Assembly (NCBI GenBank): GCA_902494685.1
Contig: CABUUE010000090.1
Span: 1-6,303, forward strand
Source: an uncultured Collinsella sp.
GTDB taxonomy: Bacteria; Actinomycetota; Coriobacteriia; Coriobacteriales; Coriobacteriaceae
Direction: 5' to 3'
DNA length: 6,303 nucleotides
This document shows positions 1 to 6,303 of the stretch, in pieces; within the stretch, counting starts at the first letter, position 1; each line of letters opens with the position of its first letter. The position numbers and the translations under genes were made by a program. The notes under the pieces were generated by a model. That model was not told where the DNA came from and ran no database searches. It was given only the letters and a program-made list of their open reading frames with translations.

Positions 1-750
1 ATGTTGCTCGAGGGCAAGAAAGCAATCATCACCGGAGGCACGCGCGGTATCGGCTATGCCATCGCCTGCCGTTTTATCGAGGAAGGCGCTGCCGTCACCG
101 TCTTTGGCTCGCGCCAGGAGACTGCCGACGCGGCCGTTGAGAAGCTGGCGGCCGCCTATCCCGACGCCAAGGTCTGGGGCCGCTCCTGCGACCTCACCTC
201 ACTCGAAGCCGTGACCGAGGCCTTTACCCAGGCTGCAGCCGATATGGGCGGTCTCGATACGGTCGTCAACAACGCCGGAATCTCCCAGCGCTCACCCCTT
301 TTGGACTATACAGCCGAGGAGTTCGCCAAAGTTATGGACCTCAACGTCGTCGCCGTCTTTAACGGTCACCAGGCTGCCGCCAAGATCATGACCGAGGCCG
401 GCCACGGCGGCACCATCACTACCACAAGCTCGATGGTCGCCAAGTACGGCCAGCCCTCTGGCGTCGGCTACCCCACGTCTAAGTTTGCCGTCAGCGGCAT
501 GGTCCAGTCGCTCTCGCGCGAGCTCGCCCCCATGGGCATTCGCGTCAACGCCGTTGCCCCAGGCGTAACCAAGACCGATATGGTCGCCAACCTGCCCGAA
601 GAGGTCATCAAGCCCATCATCGCCACTATTCCGCTCGGTCGCATGGGCGAGCCCGAGGACGTTGCCAACGCCTTCGTTTTCCTTGCGAGCGACATGTCCT
701 CCTATGTCACGGGCGCCATCCTCCCCGTCGACGGGGCAGCCCGCTCCTAA
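1..750 (+). CDS. SDR family NAD(P)-dependent oxidoreductase (FabG-like)
   Basis: Complete 249-residue cytosolic short-chain dehydrogenase/reductase, the usual length for the classical single-domain Rossmann family. The cofactor loop TGGTRGIG is at residues 11-18, the adenine-contact Asp is D64 in CDLT, and NNAG is at 90-93. The catalytic set is N115, S144, Y157 and K161, with the standard Ser-Tyr spacing of 13 and YxxxK. S37-R38 after the second beta strand suggests a preference for NADP(H), an inference from known family members. The C-terminal part (PLGRMGEPEDVA, then VTGAILPVDGA) is typical of FabG-like reductases. The ATG at base 1 fits the family start, about ten residues before the glycine loop, but its ribosome binding site lies outside the window. 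The gene converges on the antiporter gene and ends 44 bases before a stem-loop. The substrate cannot be told: it could be 3-oxoacyl-ACP reductase or a sugar, polyol or steroid dehydrogenase. The fold and chemistry are secure; the specific role is not. Confidence 0.95.
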   Translation: MLLEGKKAIITGGTRGIGYAIACRFIEEGAAVTVFGSRQETADAAVEKLAAAYPDAKVWGRSCDLTSLEAVTEAFTQAAADMGGLDTVVNNAGISQRSPLLDYTAEEFAKVMDLNVVAVFNGHQAAAKIMTEAGHGGTITTTSSMVAKYGQPSGVGYPTSKFAVSGMVQSLSRELAPMGIRVNAVAPGVTKTDMVANLPEEVIKPIIATIPLGRMGEPEDVANAFVFLASDMSSYVTGAILPVDGAARS

Positions 751-776
751 AGGTCGAAAGTTTCGGCTTCGAACCT
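751..776 (+). repeat. Small imperfect stem-loop directly after the reductase stop codon
   Basis: AGGTCGAA (751-758) can pair with TTCGAACCT (768-776) with one bulged base and a nine-base loop. A competing inverted repeat, CGAAA-G-TTTCG (755-765), overlaps it. No T-run follows, so on its own it is a poor terminator. It may only be a weak 3' structure of the reductase mRNA. Confidence 0.3.
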
Positions 777-794
777 CAACAGAGTTCAACGCAA

Positions 795-842
795 AAGGCG
801 CGCTGTCCGCATCAACCGCAGGCAGCGCGCCTTCTATTATTT
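795..842. terminator. Probable bidirectional intrinsic terminator between convergent genes
   Basis: AAGGCGCGCTG (795-805) and CAGCGCGCCTT (823-833) form a perfect 11-bp GC-rich stem with a 17-base loop. On the + strand the stem is followed by CTTCTATTATTT, a moderately T-rich tail. On the - strand it is followed by CCTTTTGCG, with a short T-run. The stem begins 44 bases after the reductase stop and lies about 40 bases past the antiporter stop, which is where a shared terminator for two convergent genes would be expected. The T-tracts are short and interrupted, so efficiency on either strand is uncertain. Confidence 0.8.
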
Positions 843-871
843 GGACGGAACCCGTATCCCGACATTCCTTG

Positions 872-2434
872 CTACTTGCCGTCGTCGTCCTGGGCTTCAT
901 CGCGCGCGTAGAGCTCCAGCATGCGGCGGCGGTATTCGTGTACGGCGAGCTTGGCGCGCTCAAGGCGGCGGCGCTCACGCGGAGTCAGCTCGGACGGGTC
1001 AACCTCATCACCATAGGTCTTATCGGCAAGAAGACGCGCCGCGTCCACGATGCGGGCATCGATGTGGCCGCTCGCCGCCTCGGCGGAAAGACGCTCGGCA
1101 ATCGTATCGAGCGTAGGCAGGCCCTCGAATACGCGACCATGGCCATGTGAGGTCAGCAGCTCGTGCTCGCGTGCGAGCAGGCTCGCCAAATCGTGATGGG
1201 CGCGCAGGATGTCAAGTGCATCGGATGGATGCTCGGCAACCTCTGCCACGGCGGCGACCGGCGCGGCGTCGACCACGCGGTAGAAGAGCTGCGCGAGCAA
1301 TGGCATCAAGAACACCGTGATGGCACCGGCGGCAACCATGACCGACGCAATATCTTGCGACAGCGCGCCCGCGTTGACGGCCACGCTCGTTACGGCAACG
1401 ATGATCGGCAGCGCCGTGGTGCAGTAGAGCGCCACGGTAATGCGGCCATACGCCGACACATCGCGCGTCACGGGACAAATGCTCATAGAGATGAGAATGG
1501 GCACGGCACGAATGATCAGCAGCGCCAAGATAAAGCCCACGAGCAGCCCGGGGCGCGACACCACGGCCGTCAGGTCGATCTTAGCGCCCGACACGGTAAA
1601 GAACACCGGGATCAAAAAGCCGTAGGCCAGGCCGTCGAGCTTGGTCTCAAGCGTATGGTTGCCCTCGGGGATGATGTAGCGCAGGACAAAGCCGGCGGCA
1701 AAAGCGCCCAATACGATATCGAGGCTAAAGATGGCCGAGAACGCCACGAGCGTGACCAAAATAAGCACTGTCAGGCGTACGAACGTCTGCGACGTGGTAT
1801 CGGCGCGCTCCTCGACAAACGCAAAGAAGCGGCTGCCGACGCGTTTGGAGCGGCTGGGGACCACGGCAAGCAGCACGCACACGGCGGCAAATAAGCCCAA
1901 GATCAGCAGCGTCTCGATGCCCGTACGGGCAGACAGCAGTACCGACATGGCGAGCACGGGGCCGAGCTCGCCCCACGTACCATAGGCAAGAATCGAATCA
2001 CCGACGCGCGTTCCGGCAAGCAACCGCTCGCGCAAGATGGGCATGAGCGCCCCAAGCGCCGTCGAGGTCAAGGCGAGCGTCACGGCGATACCGTCGAAAT
2101 GGCTGACCGAGAACCACGGGGTAAAGCGCACGGCGAGCCAGGCGATACAAAATGTGACAGCCCACGTGGCCATACCGTAGCGGCCCTCGACGCCCGTGAT
2201 GTTCTTGGGATCGATCTCAAAGCCGGCAAGCAGGAACAAAAATGCCAGACCGAGCTCTGACACGAGCGAGACCTCGGCATCTACATGGATGACGCCAAGC
2301 ATATGGGGTCCCAGCACCGCGCCGAACACGAGCAAAAAGACCGTTTCGGGAACGGGCTTTCCGGGAATCGCCGAGGCGATGAAGGGGCTTGCAAAGGCCA
2401 CGAGCGCGATGATGGCGAGTGAAACGAATGCCAT
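872..2434 (-). CDS. CPA2/Kef-type cation:proton antiporter
   Basis: Complete 520-residue integral membrane protein of the Na+/H+ exchanger fold (monovalent cation:proton antiporter-2). Residues 1 to about 388 form successive hydrophobic segments, consistent with 11-13 membrane helices. Family hallmarks are PVPETVFLLVFGAVLGP (27-43), GLAFLFLLAGFEID (62-75), LTSTALGAL (122-130), LDIVLGAFAAGF (238-249) and the basic R309. The helix carrying the ion site reads GDSILAYGTWGELGP (145-159). Aligned by eye with KefC, its Gln-Asp pair becomes G155-E156, so an acidic residue is kept but changed. Residues 390-520 are a charged tail, helical and rich in Arg and Glu near the end, with no GxGxxG of an RCK/TrkA-N domain. 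The expected role is exchange of Na+ or K+ for H+ in pH or ion homeostasis; ion and direction cannot be read. The start is supported by AGAAAGG six bases upstream. The gene is divergent from purL, and the stop is TAG at 872-874. Confidence 0.93.
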   Translation of the reverse strand: MAFVSLAIIALVAFASPFIASAIPGKPVPETVFLLVFGAVLGPHMLGVIHVDAEVSLVSELGLAFLFLLAGFEIDPKNITGVEGRYGMATWAVTFCIAWLAVRFTPWFSVSHFDGIAVTLALTSTALGALMPILRERLLAGTRVGDSILAYGTWGELGPVLAMSVLLSARTGIETLLILGLFAAVCVLLAVVPSRSKRVGSRFFAFVEERADTTSQTFVRLTVLILVTLVAFSAIFSLDIVLGAFAAGFVLRYIIPEGNHTLETKLDGLAYGFLIPVFFTVSGAKIDLTAVVSRPGLLVGFILALLIIRAVPILISMSICPVTRDVSAYGRITVALYCTTALPIIVAVTSVAVNAGALSQDIASVMVAAGAITVFLMPLLAQLFYRVVDAAPVAAVAEVAEHPSDALDILRAHHDLASLLAREHELLTSHGHGRVFEGLPTLDTIAERLSAEAASGHIDARIVDAARLLADKTYGDEVDPSELTPRERRRLERAKLAVHEYRRRMLELYARDEAQDDDGK

Positions 2435-2440
2435 GTGATG

Positions 2441-2447
2441 CCTTTCT
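2441..2447 (-). promoter_or_regulatory. Ribosome binding site of the antiporter gene
   Basis: On the - strand the sequence reads AGAAAGG, then six bases, then the ATG at 2434. This spacing supports that start over the ATG pair near 2463, which lies in a different frame. Confidence 0.75.
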
Positions 2448-2461
2448 CTTGTTTGCGCATC

Positions 2462-2470
2462 ACTGTAGCA
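2462..2470 (-). promoter_or_regulatory. Possible extended -10 element for the antiporter gene
   Basis: The - strand reads TGCTACAGT, which fits TGn plus a hexamer with 4 of 6 matches to TATAAT. Transcription would start near 2455 and give a leader of about 20 bases that contains the ribosome binding site. No good -35 hexamer sits 16-18 bases upstream (TTGAGG at 2481-2486 is only 13 away), so this is a weak prediction. Confidence 0.3.
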
Positions 2471-2503
2471 CCCTCGCCGTCCTCAACGCGCCGCGAGCTG
2501 TCG

Positions 2504-2510
2504 TATCATA
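2504..2510. promoter_or_regulatory. Possible -10 element, readable on both strands, in the divergent promoter region
   Basis: TATCAT on the + strand (2504-2509) matches TATAAT at 5 of 6 positions and would start purL transcription near 2516, giving a leader of about 100 bases. The same bases read TATGAT (2505-2510) on the - strand, also 5 of 6, and could serve the antiporter. Neither direction has a good -35 box at normal spacing: CCTCAA upstream on + is poor, and TTGAGC on - is 20 bases away. The AT-rich island at 2504-2529 is nevertheless the most promoter-like part of this spacer. Confidence 0.35.
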
Positions 2511-2515
2511 GTGAG

Positions 2516-2529
2516 GTTTACAAACATGT
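2516..2529. repeat. Short inverted repeats in the divergent spacer, possible operator
   Basis: GTTT-AC-AAAC (2516-2525) is an inverted repeat that runs directly into the perfect palindrome ACATGT (2524-2529). It lies at the predicted purL transcription start, where a repressor could act. The elements are short enough to be chance in an AT-rich patch, and no known regulator is recognised. Confidence 0.25.
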
Positions 2530-2543
2530 GGCTCAAGGCGACC

Positions 2544-2559
2544 GCAGGGCAGACCCCGC
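2544..2559 (+). repeat. Small hairpin in the purL leader
   Basis: GCAGGG-CAGA-CCCCGC can form a six-position stem with one A-C mismatch and a four-base loop. It lies in the presumed untranslated leader about 60 bases before the purL start. No T-run follows it, so it is not an attenuator terminator by itself, and it matches no riboswitch class I can identify. Confidence 0.3.
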
Positions 2560-2580
2560 AAACCGACCGCTGCCGCATAC

Positions 2581-2591
2581 CGTACCGTACG
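2581..2591. repeat. 11-base palindrome CGTACCGTACG in the purL leader
   Basis: Two perfect five-base arms, CGTAC and GTACG, flank a single central C. The loop is too small for an RNA hairpin, so if functional it would be a protein site on DNA. The tandem TACCGTACC character around it may simply produce the symmetry by chance. Confidence 0.25.
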
Positions 2592-2602
2592 CCCAACCGA
2601 TC

Positions 2603-2609
2603 AGGAAGG
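2603..2609 (+). promoter_or_regulatory. Ribosome binding site of purL
   Basis: AGGAAGG is followed by nine bases and then the ATG at 2619. A second AGGA (2611-2614) sits only four bases from the start and is less well placed. This strong site, with the family-like N-terminus, favours 2619 over the in-frame ATG at 2526. Confidence 0.8.
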
Positions 2610-2618
2610 CAGGAACCA

Positions 2619-5600
2619 ATGGTCTCTCGTATCTACGTGGAGAAGAAACCCGGGTTCGACGTCGAGGCTCAGCAGCTCAAGGGCGAGCTGACCGAGATTC
2701 TCGGCATCAAGGGCATCGAGGCCCTGAGGATCATCAACCGCTACGACGTCGAGGGCATCGACGAGGAGCTTTTCCGCTCCTGCGTGCCGACCGTCTTTAG
2801 CGAGCCCCAGGTCGATGTGACCTACGACGAGCTCCCCGCAAGCGATGGTGCCGTCTTTGCCGTCGAATTCCTGCCTGGCCAGTTTGACCAGCGCGCCGAC
2901 TCCGCCAGCGAGTGCGTGCAGCTCATCAGCCAGGGCGAGCGCCCCGCCGTGCGCTCCGCCAAGGTCTATATGATCTCGGGCGCTCTGGACGAAGCCGCCA
3001 TCAAGGCCATCAAGCACTACGTGGTGAACCCCGTCGAGGCGCGCATCGCCTCGCTCGACCTGCCCGAGACGCTGTACATGGAGACCCCCGAGCCCCAGCC
3101 CGTCGAAGTGCTCGACGGCTTCCGCGAGCTCGATGAGGCCGGCCTTGCCGTCTTCATCGCCGATCGCGGTCTTGCTATGGACGAGGCGGACATCGCCTTC
3201 TGCCAGCAGTACTTCCGCGATGAGGACCGCGACCCCACCATCACCGAGATCCGCGTGATCGACACCTACTGGTCCGACCACTGCCGCCACACCACCTTCG
3301 GCACCGTCCTAGATGACGTGACGATCGACGACGCCGTGGTGCAGCAGGCCTTCGACCGCTACATGGAGATGCGCCATGAGCTCGGTCGCGACGCCAAGCC
3401 CGTCTGCCTCATGGACATGGGCACCATCGGCGCCAAGTACCTTAAGAAGACCGGCGTCATGACCGATGTCGACGAGTCCGAGGAGATCAACGCCTGCACT
3501 GTCAAGGTGAAGGTCGATGTCGACGGCGAGGACCAGGACTGGCTGTTCCTGTTTAAGAACGAGACCCACAACCACCCGACCGAGATCGAGCCCTTCGGCG
3601 GTGCCGCCACCTGCGTGGGCGGCGCCATCCGCGACCCGCTCTCGGGCCGCAGCTACGTGTACCAGGCCATGCGCGTCACCGGCGCCGGAGACCCCACCGT
3701 CCCCGTGTCCAAGACGCTCGAGGGCAAGCTGCCGCAGCGCAAGCTCGTAACCACCGCTGCCGCCGGCTACTCCAGCTACGGCAACCAGATCGGCCTTGCC
3801 ACCGGCCAGGTCAACGAGCTCTATCACCCCGGCTACGTGGCCAAGCGCATGGAGGTCGGCGCCGTCGTGGGCGCTACCCCGGCAAACCACGTGCGCCGCG
3901 AGTGCCCCGCCCCCACCGACAAGATCATCCTGCTGGGCGGCCGCACCGGCCGTGACGGCATCGGTGGTGCCACCGGCTCCTCCAAGACCCAGAACATCGA
4001 GTCGATCGAGACCTCGGGTGCCGAAGTCCAGAAGGGCAACGCCCCGGTCGAGCGCAAGCTGCAGCGTCTGTTCCGCCGCGGCGATGCCTGCCGTCTGATC
4101 AAGCGCTGCAACGACTTTGGCGCCGGCGGCGTCTCGGTCGCCGTGGGCGAGCTTGCCGATGGCCTGTATGTCGACCTTGATACCGTGACCAAGAAGTACG
4201 ACGGCTTGGACGGCACAGAGCTCGCTATCTCTGAGTCCCAGGAGCGCATGGCCTGCGCCGTCGCCGACGGTGACGTCGAGGAGTTCATGGGCTACGCCGC
4301 CGAGGAGAACCTGGAGGCGACCGTTATCGCCGAGGTTACCGCCGAGCCGCGCATGCGCATGGCCTGGAACGGTGTCGCCATCGTCGACCTATCCCGCGAG
4401 TTCCTCAACTCCAACGGTGCGCCCAAGCACCAGGTCGCCCACGTGTGCGCCCGCAGCGTGTGGCAGCCCAGCTGGACCGGCACCACGCTTGCCGAGCGCA
4501 TGACCTCGCTTGTCACCGACCTCAACGTAGCCTCTAACAAGGGCCTTTCCGAGCGCTTCGACTCCACCATCGGTGCCGCAACCGTGCTTATGCCTTTTGG
4601 CGGCAAGACGCAGCTCACCCCGAGCTCGGCCATGGTCGCCAAGTTCCCCGTGGACGGCGAGACCACCACGGCAAGTGCCATGGCATGGGGCTTCAACCCC
4701 TACCTGATGGAAGCCGACCAGTTTGCTGGCGCCTACCTGTCCGTGGTCGAGTCCATCGCCAAGCTCGTGGCCGCCGGCTTTGAGCACAAGCACGCCTATC
4801 TCTCCTTCCAGGAGTACTTCGAGCGTCTGCGCACCGAGGCCGAGCGCTGGGGCAAGCCCACGGCAGCCGTCCTGGGCGCCCTTATGGCCCAGGTCGACCT
4901 GGGTGCCGGCGCCATCGGCGGTAAGGATTCCATGAGTGGCTCGTTTGAGGACGAGGCCGGCGAGCTCAACGTTCCGCCGACCCTCATCAGCTTCGCCGTG
5001 GCCGTGGGCAAGGCGGCCCGCGCTGTCTCCCCCGAGTTCAAGGGCCTCACGCACCGCGTCGTCCGCATCGCCCCCGCCATCTATGGCGAGGACTACCGCC
5101 CCGATGCTCAGCAGCTGCTCGCCGCGTTTGACGCCGTCGAGGCGCTCACTGCTACCGGCAACGCCCTGGCCATCTCCACGCCCGGCTACGGCTGCGGCGC
5201 CGAGAGCCTCTTTAAGATGTGCGTCGGTAACCAGATCGGTATCGAGCTTGCCGAGGATGTAGACGTGGAGAGCCTCTTCACCCCGCTCTACGGCAGCTTT
5301 ATCGTCGAGCTCGCCGAGGATGCCGAGCTGCCCGAGGTCGCCGACGGCGTTGTCGTCGAGCCCCTGGGCACCACCGTCGAGGGCTATGTCATCGACACCG
5401 GTTCCGAAGTCATCGAGCTCTCCGAGCTCCAGGAGGCCTGGGAGAGCGGCATCGAGGGCGTCTTTGCCTACCGCAGCGCCGGCGAGACCGCCGAGGTCGA
5501 GACCATCGACTTCCGCGCCAAGGACATCCACGTGTACGGCGGCGCCAAGATCGCCCGCCCGCGCGTGGTTATCCCCGTGTTCCCCGGAAACAACTGCGAG

Positions 5601-6303
5601 TACGATAGCGCCCGCGCCTTCCGTGCCGCCGGCGCCGAGGCCGACACCTTCGTGATCAACAACCTCACGCCCGAGGCCGTCGCCGAGAGCACCCACGAGC
5701 TTGCCCGCCGCATCCGCGCAAGCCAGATCGTCATGATCCCCGGCGGCTTCTCGGGCGGCGACGAGCCCGACGGCTCCGCCAAGTTCATCACGGCGTTCTT
5801 CCGCGCTCCCGAGGTCACCGAGGCAGTCCGCGACCTGCTCAAGGCCCGCGATGGCCTGATGCTGGGCATCTGCAACGGCTTCCAGGCCCTGATCAAGCTC
5901 GGCCTGGTGCCCTACGGCGACATCGTCGACGCCACGCCCGATGCGCCCACGTTGACGTTCAACACCATCGGTCGCCACCAGAGCCGTCTGGTGCGCACCC
6001 GCATCTCGTCCAACTTGTCCCCGTGGCTGTCGCAGTGCAGCCTGGACGACCCCTACACCGTCGCCATCAGCCACGGCGAGGGCCGCTTTGTCGCCAATGA
6101 CGATGTGCTCGCCCAGCTGATCGCCAACGGCCAGGTCGCCACGCAGTACGTGGGCGAGGACGGCAAGCCCAGCATGGATCTCTCCGTCAACCCCAACGGC
6201 TCCGCACTCGCCATCGAGGGCATCACGAGCCCCGACGGCCGCGTCCTGGGCAAGATGGGCCATGCCGAGCGTCGCGGCGACAACCTGTACCGCAACGTAC
6301 CCG
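2619..6303 (+). CDS. purL: Phosphoribosylformylglycinamidine synthase, single-chain (3' end cut by window)
   Basis: Cytosolic enzyme of de novo purine synthesis: FGAR + ATP + glutamine gives FGAM + ADP + Pi + glutamate. 1228 codons are visible, with no stop before the window edge. Residues 1 to about 200 are the PurS-like N-terminus and linker. HCRHTTF starts at H221, ETHNHPTEIEPFGG is at 315-328, RDGIGGATGSS at 445-455 and NDFGAGG at 498-504; these belong to the first ATP-binding synthase half. FDSTIG (647-652) and GGKDSMSG (767-774) mark the second half. The class I glutaminase domain runs from about 983, with PGNNCE at 989-994, nucleophile C1085 in GICNGFQ, and H1152 and E1154 in SHGEGRF completing the triad. 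The last visible motif, MGHAERRGDNLYRNVP, is the extreme C-terminus of the family, so probably only about 5-20 residues are missing. The layout resembles the clade II PurL of Clostridia and Bifidobacterium rather than separate PurS, PurL and PurQ. All key residues are present. Confidence 0.97.
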   Translation, partial: MVSRIYVEKKPGFDVEAQQLKGELTEILGIKGIEALRIINRYDVEGIDEELFRSCVPTVFSEPQVDVTYDELPASDGAVFAVEFLPGQFDQRADSASECVQLISQGERPAVRSAKVYMISGALDEAAIKAIKHYVVNPVEARIASLDLPETLYMETPEPQPVEVLDGFRELDEAGLAVFIADRGLAMDEADIAFCQQYFRDEDRDPTITEIRVIDTYWSDHCRHTTFGTVLDDVTIDDAVVQQAFDRYMEMRHELGRDAKPVCLMDMGTIGAKYLKKTGVMTDVDESEEINACTVKVKVDVDGEDQDWLFLFKNETHNHPTEIEPFGGAATCVGGAIRDPLSGRSYVYQAMRVTGAGDPTVPVSKTLEGKLPQRKLVTTAAAGYSSYGNQIGLATGQVNELYHPGYVAKRMEVGAVVGATPANHVRRECPAPTDKIILLGGRTGRDGIGGATGSSKTQNIESIETSGAEVQKGNAPVERKLQRLFRRGDACRLIKRCNDFGAGGVSVAVGELADGLYVDLDTVTKKYDGLDGTELAISESQERMACAVADGDVEEFMGYAAEENLEATVIAEVTAEPRMRMAWNGVAIVDLSREFLNSNGAPKHQVAHVCARSVWQPSWTGTTLAERMTSLVTDLNVASNKGLSERFDSTIGAATVLMPFGGKTQLTPSSAMVAKFPVDGETTTASAMAWGFNPYLMEADQFAGAYLSVVESIAKLVAAGFEHKHAYLSFQEYFERLRTEAERWGKPTAAVLGALMAQVDLGAGAIGGKDSMSGSFEDEAGELNVPPTLISFAVAVGKAARAVSPEFKGLTHRVVRIAPAIYGEDYRPDAQQLLAAFDAVEALTATGNALAISTPGYGCGAESLFKMCVGNQIGIELAEDVDVESLFTPLYGSFIVELAEDAELPEVADGVVVEPLGTTVEGYVIDTGSEVIELSELQEAWESGIEGVFAYRSAGETAEVETIDFRAKDIHVYGGAKIARPRVVIPVFPGNNCEYDSARAFRAAGAEADTFVINNLTPEAVAESTHELARRIRASQIVMIPGGFSGGDEPDGSAKFITAFFRAPEVTEAVRDLLKARDGLMLGICNGFQALIKLGLVPYGDIVDATPDAPTLTFNTIGRHQSRLVRTRISSNLSPWLSQCSLDDPYTVAISHGEGRFVANDDVLAQLIANGQVATQYVGEDGKPSMDLSVNPNGSALAIEGITSPDGRVLGKMGHAERRGDNLYRNVP

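Noticed and set aside
292..978. A 228-codon - strand open frame spanning the reductase and the intergenic region.
   Set aside because: It runs through the reductase coding region and the terminator stem-loop, has no motif, and is explained by GC-biased codon use of the reductase.
1163..1894. A 243-codon + strand open frame opposite the antiporter gene.
   Set aside because: Its product is rich in Arg, His, Gln and Asp with no recognisable motif, the usual result of reading a membrane-protein gene backwards. The - strand frame has clear antiporter hallmarks and a ribosome binding site.
2281..2463. A 60-codon - strand frame starting at the ATGATG near 2463 and overlapping the antiporter start in another frame, a possible leader peptide.
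   Set aside because: It has no ribosome binding site of its own, its product has no recognisable features, and a transcript starting near 2455 would not include its start.
2540..2575. GACCGCAGGGCAGAC and the nearby CCGCTGCCGC resemble the conserved 3' core of the ZMP/ZTP (pfl) riboswitch, which would make sense before a purine gene.
   Set aside because: The match to CCGCCUGGGC is broken by a missing base and a substitution, and I could not find the conserved 5' half or its pseudoknot. A covariance-model search would decide; a significant hit would overturn this rejection.
4389..6263. A 624-codon open frame on the - strand opposite purL, with shorter ones at 2601-3290 and 3309-3890 in the same frame.
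   Set aside because: All three are in exact codon register with purL. Stops there need sense codons TTA, CTA or TCA, which are rare in this GC-biased gene (a CTA at 3309 accounts for one break). The translation is low-complexity Gly/Ala/Leu/Asp/Val with no domain, while purL on the + strand has all catalytic motifs.

Overview
This window looks like chromosomal DNA from a GC-rich bacterium. It holds three protein-coding genes and no RNA gene, mobile element or CRISPR array that I can see. Synonymous positions are strongly biased to G and C. The purine gene is the long single-chain type of PurL, with synthase and glutaminase in one polypeptide, in the sequence style shared by Clostridia, Bifidobacterium and Streptococcus. 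GC-rich DNA with this PurL type would fit an anaerobic gut actinobacterium such as Collinsella or a relative (Coriobacteriia). That placement is an inference from style, not a search result.

Layout. Positions 1-750 (+) encode a complete FabG-like short-chain dehydrogenase/reductase. Positions 751-871 form a convergent intergenic region with a strong stem-loop that probably terminates transcription from both sides. Positions 872-2434 (-) encode a CPA2/Kef-type cation:proton antiporter with a charged cytoplasmic tail. Positions 2435-2618 are a divergent intergenic region. It holds both ribosome binding sites, an AT-rich island that probably carries promoter elements, and a leader of about 100 bases before purL with several small inverted repeats. 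Positions 2619-6303 (+) encode phosphoribosylformylglycinamidine synthase (purL). Its reading frame stays open to the window edge and is cut a few residues before its expected C-terminus.

The three genes do not form one operon: their orientations are +, -, +. The reductase and antiporter converge on a shared terminator, while the antiporter and purL diverge from a shared promoter region. No metabolic link between them is visible. PurL makes FGAM in de novo purine synthesis, the antiporter should serve pH or ion homeostasis, and the reductase has no determinable substrate here.

I found no convincing novel system. The points most worth a second look are the unexplained purL leader, the unusual Gly-Glu at the ion site of the antiporter and its tail of unknown function, and an in-frame upstream start that could lengthen PurL.
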